From NCBI GenBank assembly GCA_964549475.1, contig CAZJXH010000222.1:1-6325 (forward strand): DNA of 6,325 nt. Reading direction: 5' to 3'. The notes beneath the pieces were generated by a model. It ran no database searches, was not told the origin of the DNA, and worked only from the letters and a program-made list of their open reading frames with translations. This document shows, in pieces, positions 1 to 5,651 of the stretch; position 1 is the stretch's first letter, and each line of letters opens with the position of its first letter. Made by a program: the position numbers and the translations under genes. The DNA is from JBBQKF01 sp964549475. GTDB taxonomy: Bacteria > Bacillota > Clostridia > Saccharofermentanales > UBA5734.

Positions 1-19
1 TGCGCTTCTCCTGGCTCAT
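1..19 (-). CDS. Start of a divergent gene, function unknown (5' end only)
   Basis: Read on the minus strand, an ATG at 19-17 opens a frame beginning MSQEKR that leaves the window at base 1. It is supported by a textbook SD, AAGGAGG (complement of 29-35), placed 9 nt before the ATG. Only six codons are visible, so no family can be assigned. The gene is divergent from adhE and shares the 20-357 control region with it, so it could be a regulator of adhE or an unrelated gene. The call rests on the SD and start codon alone. Confidence 0.55.
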
Positions 20-87
20 GACCGGATTCCTCCTTTTCGTTCCTATGCTCCATGACATTCATTTTGTATGTGCTGCTATGCTTGATG

Positions 88-142
88 CTTATGCATAAGA
101 AATACTTATGCCTACCATGTTGAATATGCATTATACTTATGC
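88..142. promoter_or_regulatory. Cluster of CTTATGC half-sites, possible operator
   Basis: The heptamer CTTATGC occurs at 88-94, 105-111 and 136-142, and its complement GCATAAG at 93-99. Positions 88-99 form a perfect 12-bp palindrome (CTTATGCATAAG). Positions 93-111 form a 19-bp inverted repeat with 7-bp arms and a 5-bp centre. The longer string ATACTTATGCC is repeated exactly at 102-112 and 133-143. Such clustering in a divergent intergenic region suggests a binding site for a dimeric transcription factor. The factor is unknown, and the site does not resemble the Rex operator (TTGTGA...TCACAA) often found before adhE. Confidence 0.4.
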
Positions 143-160
143 CGATAAACCCATTATAAT
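131..160 (+). promoter_or_regulatory. Candidate adhE promoter
   Basis: A perfect -10 box TATAAT lies at 155-160. No good -35 box stands at the right distance: TTATAC at 131-136 (18-bp spacer) matches TTGACA poorly. If used, transcription would begin near 167 and give a leader of about 190 nt containing the whole 32-bp repeat array. The weak -35 and the CTTATGC half-site at 136-142 would suit a promoter that needs an activator. This is inference. Confidence 0.35.
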
Positions 161-181
161 CAAATCAAGATAAGGAATCAA
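153..181 (-). promoter_or_regulatory. Candidate promoter for the divergent minus-strand gene
   Basis: On the minus strand, TTGATT (complement of 176-181) is followed after exactly 17 bp by TATAAT (complement of 153-158). This is a plausible sigma-70-type promoter. Its -35 box is the first half-site of the 32-bp repeat array, and its -10 shares the self-complementary ATTATAAT (153-160) with the plus-strand -10. A protein bound to the array could therefore affect both genes. Confidence 0.4.
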
Positions 182-309
182 GATGGAACATGGATTTGAT
201 TCCTCGGAATCAAGATGGAACATGGATTTGATTCCTCGGAATCAAGATAGAACATGAGTTTGATTCCTCGGAATCAAGCGATAACTTGAGTATGATTCCT
301 CGGAATTAA
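174..309. repeat. Four tandem 32-bp units built on an 18-bp palindrome
   Basis: Units start at 174, 206, 238 and 270, with a partial fifth from 302. Units 1 and 2 are identical, unit 3 differs by a few bases, and unit 4 has a different middle. Each begins GGAATCAA and ends with TTGATTCC plus TC (ATGATTCC in unit 4). Across each junction this makes TTGATTCC-TC-GGAATCAA, perfect at 196-213, 228-245 and 260-277 and degenerate at 292-309. The ends are conserved more than the middles, as expected for a binding site or RNA stem. The 32-bp spacing is about three helical turns, so bound proteins would sit on one DNA face. If transcribed, each unit could fold as a hairpin. The array ends about 48 bp before the adhE start. 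Confidence 0.85.
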
Positions 310-357
310 AGGAAAAGAACAAATGGGATTTCTGCAAGGAACAGGGGAGGGCTTTGA

Positions 358-1782
358 ATGGAAACGAGTGTAATAAAAATGGGTAAGCGGAAAGCAAAAG
401 CAACAACAATAAATGAGAGGAAGGCCATCGGAATGAAACCAGGCGAAGAAATGACGAGCGAAGTCAAGACAGACAAATCAGAAAGTGCAAATGCAAGCAT
501 TTTAAATGAAAAAGAAATGGTCAGCCGACTGGTCGCAAACGGAAGAAAGGCGTTGGACGCATTTCTTGCGATGAACCAGGAACAAGTCGACATCATCACC
601 AAAGCCATGGCCGTCGCAGGGGTGGCAAATCATATGACTCTTGCCAAGATGGCCGTCGAGGAGACCAAAAGAGGCGTCTATGAAGATAAGATTATTAAAA
701 ATCTGTTCGCAACCGAATATATTTATAACAGCATTAAAAAGCAGAAAACAGTTGGCATCGTCAATGAAAACGACTTTGAAGACTACATCGAAGTGGCGGA
801 ACCAGTAGGGGTCATCGCCGGAGTCACTCCGGTTACAAACCCGACATCCACTACCATGTTCAAATCCATCATTGCGATGAAAACCCGCAATCCAATCATT
901 TTTGCTTTCCATCCATCCGCACAGCGCTGCAGCAGCGAAGCGGCGAAAATCATGCGGGATGCGGCAATCGAGGCCGGAGCGCCCGAGAATTGCATCCAGT
1001 GGATTGAACATCCGTCGATCGAGGCGACTGGCCTTTTAATGAACCATCCAGGGGTCGCTCTGATTCTGGCAACCGGAGGCTCTGGAATGGTCAAGTCCGC
1101 ATACAGTTCGGGGAAGCCGGCTCTTGGCGTCGGCCCCGGGAATGTCCCCTGCTATATTGAAAAAACTGCGAATGTCAAGAGAGCCGCAACGGATCTGATG
1201 CTTTCCAAAACGTTTGACAACGGAATGATCTGCGCTTCGGAACAGGCTGTGATTGTGGACCGGGAGATCAGCGAAGAGTTTGAACATTTTATGACGGAAA
1301 ACCGATGCTGTTTTTTAAACAAAGAGGAGATTGCAAAATTGTCGGCCTTCGCGATTAATAAGGACAAGTGTGCACTGAATGCGGACATTGTGGGGCAAAG
1401 TGCTTATACCATTGCTAAAATGGCCGGATTCCAGGTGGCGGAGGATACAAAAATATTGATTGCCGGATTGGAAGGGGTCGGAAATGACTATCCATTATCC
1501 AGAGAGAAATTAAGCCCGATTCTGGCTTACTATATTGTTGAAAACAGCGATGAAGGGATCAAACGGTCGGAGGAGATGGTAGAATTCGGTGGGATGGGAC
1601 ACTCCGCGGTCATTCATTCAGAAGACCAGGCTGTCATCAATGATTTCAACAACCGGGTAAGAGTCGGACGCCTTATCATCAATTCTCCTTCCACCCATGG
1701 AGCGATCGGCGATATCTACAATACCAACATTCCCTCCCTGACACTCGGCTGCGGTTCCTACGGGCATAATTCCACCACCTAG
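358..1782 (+). CDS. adhE: AdhE aldehyde dehydrogenase half, CoA-acylating (ends at in-frame TAG)
   Basis: This is the N-terminal half of bifunctional aldehyde/alcohol dehydrogenase. It reduces acetyl-CoA to acetaldehyde with NADH in the cytoplasm, during ethanol fermentation. The 474-residue frame shows the acylating ALDH pattern: VTNPTST near residues 159-165, ATGGSG at 238-243 in the nucleotide-binding region, and the catalytic cysteine in FDNGMICASEQ (Cys292). EKLSPILAYY and the terminal SLTLGCGSYGHNS are typical of AdhE. The start at 358 is set by GGGGAGG (344-350), 7 nt upstream. About 50 lysine- and glutamate-rich residues precede the usual AdhE start and are low in complexity. In AdhE the chain would continue into the alcohol dehydrogenase; here a TAG stops it at codon 475 in the linker, with that second half in the same frame. 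By recall the sequence resembles bifidobacterial and lactic-type AdhE more than the E. coli form. All checked catalytic features are intact. Confidence 0.93.
   Translation: METSVIKMGKRKAKATTINERKAIGMKPGEEMTSEVKTDKSESANASILNEKEMVSRLVANGRKALDAFLAMNQEQVDIITKAMAVAGVANHMTLAKMAVEETKRGVYEDKIIKNLFATEYIYNSIKKQKTVGIVNENDFEDYIEVAEPVGVIAGVTPVTNPTSTTMFKSIIAMKTRNPIIFAFHPSAQRCSSEAAKIMRDAAIEAGAPENCIQWIEHPSIEATGLLMNHPGVALILATGGSGMVKSAYSSGKPALGVGPGNVPCYIEKTANVKRAATDLMLSKTFDNGMICASEQAVIVDREISEEFEHFMTENRCCFLNKEEIAKLSAFAINKDKCALNADIVGQSAYTIAKMAGFQVAEDTKILIAGLEGVGNDYPLSREKLSPILAYYIVENSDEGIKRSEEMVEFGGMGHSAVIHSEDQAVINDFNNRVRVGRLIINSPSTHGAIGDIYNTNIPSLTLGCGSYGHNSTT
1780..1782 (+). other. In-frame amber (TAG) codon splitting AdhE
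   Basis: The codons around it read ACC ACC TAG AAT GTT, and the reading frame is open on both sides from 358 to 3066. Aligned by eye to AdhE proteins remembered from E. coli and Bifidobacterium (NSxSxNVxxxxLIN), the TAG replaces one residue of the linker, often Glu, with no gap or frameshift. GAG to TAG is a single-base change. Readthrough would give a 903-residue protein, close to normal AdhE length plus the N-terminal extension. Possible explanations are a nonsense mutation, a sequencing error, suppression or recoding of UAG, or a tolerated split into two proteins. The other three complete genes end in TAA or TGA, which is too few to argue for recoding. Confidence 0.9.
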
Positions 1783-1824
1783 AATGTTTCTGCGGTGAAC
1801 TTGATTAATAAAAAGAGAATGGCC

Positions 1825-1830
1825 AGGAGA
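1825..1830 (+). promoter_or_regulatory. Internal ribosome binding site for the alcohol dehydrogenase half
   Basis: AGGAGA lies 9 nt before the ATG at 1840. The same bases encode the two arginines of the conserved linker stretch (ARRKNNM), so the SD match may be partly accidental. It is clearly better placed than anything before the GTG at 1795 or the ATG at 1819. It lies about 45 bp after the TAG, so ribosomes ending there could restart here. Confidence 0.5.
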
Positions 1831-1839
1831 AAAAATAAT

Positions 1840-3069
1840 ATGCAGTGGTTTAAAATTCCAGACAAGATCTATTTTGAATATGGATCCATTCAGTATCTGC
1901 AAGACATGCCCCATATCAACAGAGCATTTATCGTCACAGATCCTTATATGATGAAATGTGGTTATGTCGACAAGATTCTTCATTACCTAAGAAAACGGGA
2001 AACGTATGTGCACAGCGAGATATTCGCGGAAGTCGAACCGGATCCGACGGTCGAAATCGTCATGAAAGGCAAACAGATGATGGATAACTTCAAACCCGAT
2101 GTGATCATCGCACTGGGCGGCGGATCGGCGATTGACGCAGCAAAGGGAATGTGGCTCTTCTATGAGCATCCGGAGCTGGATTTCAATATTTTGAAATTGA
2201 AATTCATGGATATCCGGAAAAGAGTCGTCACGTATCCAAACCTGGGGAGCAAAGCCAAAATGGTGGCGATTCCTACAACGTCCGGCACCGGGTCCGAAGT
2301 AACCTCTTTTGCGGTTATTACGGACAAAGATAAAAACATGAAGTACCCCCTGGCAGATTATTCTCTCACCCCGGATGTCGCGATCATCGACCCTGATTTC
2401 GTCCTGTCTGTCCCGCCTTCCGTTACAGCGGATACCGGAATGGATGTGCTGACCCATGCCATTGAAGCCTATGTCTCGATCATGGCATCGGATTTTACCG
2501 ACGGGCTTTGCATCAAAGCGATCCAGCTGGTTTTCGAGAACCTGAAACGCGCTTATGTGAACGGGAACGACCTGGTCGCCCGGGAAAAAATGCATAATGC
2601 ATCCTGTATCGCCGGAATGGCTTTCACAAACGCCTTTTTGGGAATCAACCACAGCCTCGCCCATAAACTCGGCGGAGAATTCCATGTTCCGCATGGAAGA
2701 GCGAATGCGGTGCTGCTCCCGTATGTCATAGAATACAATGCGCAAAAACCGACTAAATTTGTATCCTTTCCGAAATACGAGACCTTCATCGCAGACCGGA
2801 AATACATGGAAATCGCAAAAGCCCTGGACCTGCCGGCCTCTACCCCTGAAGAGGGCGTAAAGAGCCTTGTCAAAGCAATTCGATCACTGATGAAAGAAAT
2901 CAATATGCCGATGACTCTTGCGGAATGCCACATCGATAAGAAAGAGTTTGAATCAAAAGTAGCCGTACTGGCGGATAAAGCATTCGAGGACCAGTGCACA
3001 ACCGCCAACCCAAGGCTTCCGCTGGTGAAAGAACTGGAAAAGCTCTATCGAATCGCCTTCAACGGATAA
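1840..3069 (+). CDS. adhE: AdhE iron-containing alcohol dehydrogenase half
   Basis: This is the C-terminal half of AdhE, a group III Fe-dependent alcohol dehydrogenase that reduces acetaldehyde to ethanol with NADH. From ATG 1840 it has 409 residues, starting MQWFKIPDKIYFEYG as the AdhE alcohol domain does. In-frame alternatives are GTG 1795 (424 residues, no SD) and ATG 1819; I chose 1840 for its AGGAGA. Seen in order: the dinucleotide motif GGGSAIDAAK (codons from 2116), FMDIRKR, and PTTSGTGSEVT. The four metal ligands of the family are present: Asp (2443-2445) and His (2455-2457) in MDVLTHAIEAYVS, His (2650-2652) in NHSLAHKLGG, and His (2692-2694) in VPHGRAN. The end, DQCTTANPRLPLVKELEKLYRIAFNG, matches the normal end of the domain. 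It lies in frame with the aldehyde half. Physical separation may weaken acetaldehyde channelling and the spirosome filaments known for AdhE. Confidence 0.92.
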   Translation: MQWFKIPDKIYFEYGSIQYLQDMPHINRAFIVTDPYMMKCGYVDKILHYLRKRETYVHSEIFAEVEPDPTVEIVMKGKQMMDNFKPDVIIALGGGSAIDAAKGMWLFYEHPELDFNILKLKFMDIRKRVVTYPNLGSKAKMVAIPTTSGTGSEVTSFAVITDKDKNMKYPLADYSLTPDVAIIDPDFVLSVPPSVTADTGMDVLTHAIEAYVSIMASDFTDGLCIKAIQLVFENLKRAYVNGNDLVAREKMHNASCIAGMAFTNAFLGINHSLAHKLGGEFHVPHGRANAVLLPYVIEYNAQKPTKFVSFPKYETFIADRKYMEIAKALDLPASTPEEGVKSLVKAIRSLMKEINMPMTLAECHIDKKEFESKVAVLADKAFEDQCTTANPRLPLVKELEKLYRIAFNG

Positions 3070-3190
3070 TCAATGGGCGATGACAGGGAACAAACAGAGA
3101 ATAACGTTCAACCAGACCCAAAAAAGAGAACAGAAGCGGAAGAACAAGTCAGACAATCGCTTACGAAAAGAAACCGTCGCAAGACAAAAA

Positions 3191-3222
3191 TGCAAAAGCC
3201 CGGAAATCCCGGGCTTTTTGCA
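3191..3222 (+). terminator. Rho-independent terminator after adhE
   Basis: AAAAGCCCGG (3194-3203) pairs with CCGGGCTTTT (3209-3218) around a 5-nt loop, followed by one more T. The flanking TGC/GCA can extend the stem past that bulged T. The A-tract on the left arm makes it potentially bidirectional. It closes the adhE transcript. The 3070-3190 stretch between stop and hairpin is purine-rich and holds no convincing gene. Confidence 0.85.
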
Positions 3223-3280
3223 TTATTCCGGAATACGGGAGAAGAACTGATCCGCAATACAGAAAAACCAGAAAGAGCAA

Positions 3281-3309
3281 TTGCTATTCATTTCATAAAG
3301 AGATAAAAT
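3281..3309 (+). promoter_or_regulatory. Candidate promoter for the M20 amidohydrolase
   Basis: TTGCTA (3281-3286) and TAAAAT (3304-3309) are separated by 17 bp and lie just downstream of the adhE terminator. Transcription would begin near 3316, giving a short leader with AAGGAG at 3325-3330. Both boxes deviate slightly from consensus. An isolated 10-bp palindrome (ATTCCGGAAT, 3225-3234) lies upstream, of unknown meaning. Confidence 0.5.
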
Positions 3310-3338
3310 GTCAGTGGGAAGCAAAAGGAGAGTGAATC

Positions 3339-4523
3339 ATGAAGCAGAACAATGATATTTTATTCCAAGCCCAGAATATGAAAGAGGAGCTGATCCGGAT
3401 TCGCAGACATCTGCATTCCCGACCGGAGCTGGGATTTGAGGAAATTGAGACTGCCGCATTCATTGCAAACTATCTGACGGAGCTTGGTCTTGAAGTAAAA
3501 ACAGGGATTGCGACGACCGGAGTGACAGCGGTTCTAAAAGGAAATCTTCCCGGAAACACCATTGCATTAAGGGCGGATATGGACGCTTTGCCCGTTATGG
3601 AGGCCTATGAGTCCGAGTATAAGTCAAAAACAGACGGCAAAATGCACGCATGCGGTCATGACACCCATATGACCATGCTGCTTGGAGCGGCGAAATTATT
3701 GGTTCAGAACAAAGATAAAGTAAAGGGAATGGTTAAATTTATCTTCCAACCCGCGGAGGAAGGTGTCCGGGGAGCACGAAGAATGATTGCGGAAGGCGTG
3801 CTTCATCACCCGGAGGTCGATGCCGCACTGGCATTGCATATCCTGCCGGATATCGAATCCGGAAGCATCGAAGTCAAGGACGGGATCTTCATGTCATCGG
3901 TCGATGAATTTGAAATCAATATTCTAGGCAAAGGCGGCCACGGTTCCAATCCACAAATCACCATTGATCCGATTGTCACCGGCGCCCAGCTGGTGAATGC
4001 GCTTCAAACCATTGTGAGCAGAAAAATCAGTCCGGTGCAGCCGTCGGTGGTCAGCGTCTGCCAGTTCATCGCCGGTACAAAATCGAATACCATTCCTCAG
4101 ACTGCCTATTTAAGCGGTACCATCCGATGCCAGGATCTCTCGGTTCGCCAGACCATCTTCGAGCAGATTGACAGGATCTGCAGAGGCATTTGCAGTGCGG
4201 CCGGCGCGGATTACACGCTAAAAATAAACGAACAGGTTCCGGTAACGGTCAACGACACGAAGCTATTCCATGACTTTGTCCGCTGCTCCTCGGATATCCT
4301 TGAAAAGGACAAGCTCAAGATCGCGGACCAGGCCCGCACTTATAGCGAGGACTTTTCCCTTTTCGGCGAAAAAGTACCGGCGATGTTTTTCTTCCTTGGA
4401 ACAAGAAACGAACAGAAGGATTGCATTCACTCTTTGCACAGCCCGGATTTCAAAATCGACGAGGAGGTCCTTCCCCTTGGCACTGCGTTGTTTACGAACT
4501 ATTGCCTGAACAGGGAAGGATGA
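3339..4523 (+). CDS. M20 family metallo-amidohydrolase (hippurate / N-acyl-amino acid hydrolase type)
   Basis: A cytoplasmic zinc-type amidohydrolase of 394 residues, the normal length for the M20D group, with no signal peptide. The family removes acyl groups from N-acyl amino acids, hippurate or similar amides; the substrate here cannot be told. Seen in order: RRHLHSRPELGFEE near the N-terminus, RADMDALPV, and HACGHDTH with metal ligands Cys105 and His107. QPAEEG follows with the expected catalytic Glu140 and ligand Glu141, then His167 in ALHILPD. Next are the dimerisation-lid start GKGGHGSNPQ, YSEDFSLF, and the C-terminal ligand His367 in SLHSPDF. The start is fixed by AAGGAG (3325-3330), 8 nt upstream. 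It follows the adhE terminator, so it is probably transcribed separately. An aminoacylase, an IAA-amino-acid-hydrolase-like enzyme and a diaminopimelate deacetylase relative all remain possible. Confidence 0.92.
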   Translation: MKQNNDILFQAQNMKEELIRIRRHLHSRPELGFEEIETAAFIANYLTELGLEVKTGIATTGVTAVLKGNLPGNTIALRADMDALPVMEAYESEYKSKTDGKMHACGHDTHMTMLLGAAKLLVQNKDKVKGMVKFIFQPAEEGVRGARRMIAEGVLHHPEVDAALALHILPDIESGSIEVKDGIFMSSVDEFEINILGKGGHGSNPQITIDPIVTGAQLVNALQTIVSRKISPVQPSVVSVCQFIAGTKSNTIPQTAYLSGTIRCQDLSVRQTIFEQIDRICRGICSAAGADYTLKINEQVPVTVNDTKLFHDFVRCSSDILEKDKLKIADQARTYSEDFSLFGEKVPAMFFFLGTRNEQKDCIHSLHSPDFKIDEEVLPLGTALFTNYCLNREG

Positions 4524-4563
4524 ATCCCTTTATCTATAATGCATCGCCAGACTGCATGATGGA

Positions 4564-4598
4564 CGATGGAACGTATCCATCGGTGAAAAATCTTTTTT
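4564..4598 (+). terminator. Weak stem-loop with following T-tract, possible terminator
   Basis: CGATGGA (4564-4570) pairs with TCCATCG (4576-4582) around a 5-nt loop, 40 bp after the amidohydrolase stop. A T-rich run (TCTTTTTT, 4591-4598) follows, but 8 nt after the stem, which is too far for an ideal terminator. It may act as a weak terminator or an mRNA 3'-end structure. Confidence 0.35.
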
Positions 4599-4676
4599 AA
4601 ATTTGTCTCTTGCCAGCAATGAGGAGAATGCAGCGAATCTGTTCATTGATGCATAATGAATGGGGTTCATCTGCAT

Positions 4677-4720
4677 GCAGGGAGCGCATTTTTCTTGGGG
4701 AATGCGCTCCCTGCGATTTT
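4677..4720 (+). terminator. Perfect 14-bp inverted repeat, probable terminator
   Basis: GCAGGGAGCGCATT (4677-4690) and AATGCGCTCCCTGC (4701-4714) are perfect complements around a 10-nt loop, followed by GATTTTA. The stem is strong but the T-tract is short. It lies in the 366-bp gap between the amidohydrolase and the GntR gene, so it probably ends the upstream transcript. A binding site or a small mobile repeat is possible. The rest of 4524-4780 shows no convincing gene: the short frame at 4610-4825 runs through this hairpin. Confidence 0.6.
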
Positions 4721-4780
4721 AAACGGAAGATCTTGCCGATACGGGGTAAAGAATCTGGCGGAATAATCGATATTTTCACC

Positions 4781-4809
4781 TTGACAAAAGAAACCCGCCA
4801 TGATATTGT
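4781..4809 (+). promoter_or_regulatory. Promoter of the GntR-regulator operon
   Basis: A perfect -35 box TTGACA (4781-4786) is followed after 17 bp by TATTGT (4804-4809), which has TG one base upstream (4801-4802) as an extended -10. Transcription should start near 4816, inside the palindrome at 4807-4822. This is the best promoter in the window. Confidence 0.75.
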
Positions 4810-4848
4810 TGTTATAACAACATGATATCATAGTATTTTATAACAACA
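4799..4848. promoter_or_regulatory. Operator-like palindromes over the GntR promoter
   Basis: TGTTGTTATAACAACA (4807-4822) is a perfect 16-bp palindrome covering part of the -10 and the likely start site. Its right half TTATAACAACA recurs at 4838-4848, 26 bp on. CATGATAT occurs at 4799-4806 and again at 4821-4828, 22 bp apart, and ATGATATCAT (4822-4831) is a further palindrome. The core TTGTTATAACAA resembles HutC/TreR-type operators (TreR: TTGTATATACAA, from memory), and the next gene encodes such a regulator. Autorepression is the likely reading. Confidence 0.65.
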
Positions 4849-4889
4849 AGCAACTGTTTGGAGAAGAAAACGAAAAAGAAGGTGACAAT

Positions 4890-5600
4890 ATGAAGACAAT
4901 GCCGCGCTATATGCAAGTGATGAATTATTACATTCCCATGATAAAATCAGAGAAACTTAAAGAAGGCGACAAAATGCCGACTGAAGAGGAAATCTGCAAT
5001 TTGTTCAACATCAGCAGGATCACAGTTCGCCGCGCGCTGGACGGGCTGATGCAGAATGGCTATATCTACAAGCTGCAGGGCAAGGGCAGTTTTGTGACGA
5101 CCAAGAAAACCGGACTTCAACTGAACCATCTGAAGGGCTTTACGGAAGAAATGAGAATGCTGGGAAAAGAAGTCACTACATTGATTATATCCAAAGAGAT
5201 CATTTCACCCAGTGAAAAAGTGGCCAAGATACTGAATATCGATGTTTCTCAACAAGTTTATCTGATTGTCCGGCTGCGATGCGCGGATGGTCTTCGGATC
5301 GCAATCGAAAGAGTCCATCTTCCATTCTATCGTTTTCCCTCCCTCGGATCGGAGGATCTGTCAGGATCGTTGTACGAGGTCCTGGGACAGAATTACGGCT
5401 GCAAAAGCTACAAGGGGGTCCAGGGAATCCGGGCCGGACTGGCTTCGGAAAATGATTCGGAGCTCCTGAAAATCGCACAGGGCGCCGCAGTTCTCTATAT
5501 CGACCGGACGACATACGAACAGGATGGCACAGCATTTGAATATGTGGAATCGACTTATCGCGGGGATAAATACCAGTTTAACGTCACGCTGAACAAGTAA
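4890..5600 (+). CDS. GntR family transcriptional regulator, HutC subfamily (UTRA domain)
   Basis: A 236-residue DNA-binding regulator of normal length for its subfamily. The winged helix-turn-helix spans about residues 5-70: GDKMPTEEEICNLFNISRITVRRAL gives the helix-turn-helix (recognition helix about 41-50), and GKGSFV (64-69) is the wing. The rest, about 80-232, fits the ligand-binding UTRA domain, ending in the characteristic EYVESTYRGDKYQF. UTRA proteins bind sugars, sugar phosphates, amino acids or similar metabolites; the effector here is not evident. The start is supported by AGAAGG (4877-4882), 7 nt upstream. The promoter carries a palindrome suited to this family, implying autoregulation. 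The hydrolase gene 51 bp downstream is probably co-transcribed and a target. Control of the amidohydrolase is possible but unsupported, since no copy of the palindrome was seen before it. Confidence 0.92.
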   Translation: MKTMPRYMQVMNYYIPMIKSEKLKEGDKMPTEEEICNLFNISRITVRRALDGLMQNGYIYKLQGKGSFVTTKKTGLQLNHLKGFTEEMRMLGKEVTTLIISKEIISPSEKVAKILNIDVSQQVYLIVRLRCADGLRIAIERVHLPFYRFPSLGSEDLSGSLYEVLGQNYGCKSYKGVQGIRAGLASENDSELLKIAQGAAVLYIDRTTYEQDGTAFEYVESTYRGDKYQFNVTLNK

Positions 5601-5651
5601 GCAGCTAAACGCTTTATCCAACCGCGAATATTTCTTTAAAGGAGCCCCACA

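Noticed and set aside
20..173. Rex operator before adhE
   Set aside because: No TTGTGA...TCACAA-like palindrome was found in the region. The palindromes present have different sequences.
174..309. CRISPR array
   Set aside because: The period is 32 bp with no unique spacers: units 1 and 2 are identical throughout, and the repeats abut. No cas genes are present.
502..1011. 169-residue minus-strand frame
   Set aside because: It is antisense to the aldehyde dehydrogenase half, has no family resemblance, and is explained by the coding bias of the real gene.
1780..1800. Frameshift or insertion as the cause of the AdhE split
   Set aside because: Both halves are in the same frame and the linker aligns residue for residue, so only a substitution-type stop is needed.
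1987..2745. 252-residue minus-strand frame
   Set aside because: It lies wholly antisense to the clearly coding alcohol dehydrogenase half, and its Arg/His/Asp-rich translation is typical of a shadow frame.
3073..3306. Small 77-residue plus-strand gene
   Set aside because: It has no SD, begins 4 bp after the adhE stop in the same frame, and runs straight through the adhE terminator hairpin. Its composition simply reflects purine-rich DNA.
4610..4825. Small 71-residue plus-strand gene
   Set aside because: It crosses the 14-bp inverted repeat, the TTGACA promoter and the operator, and it lacks a good SD and any recognisable motif.
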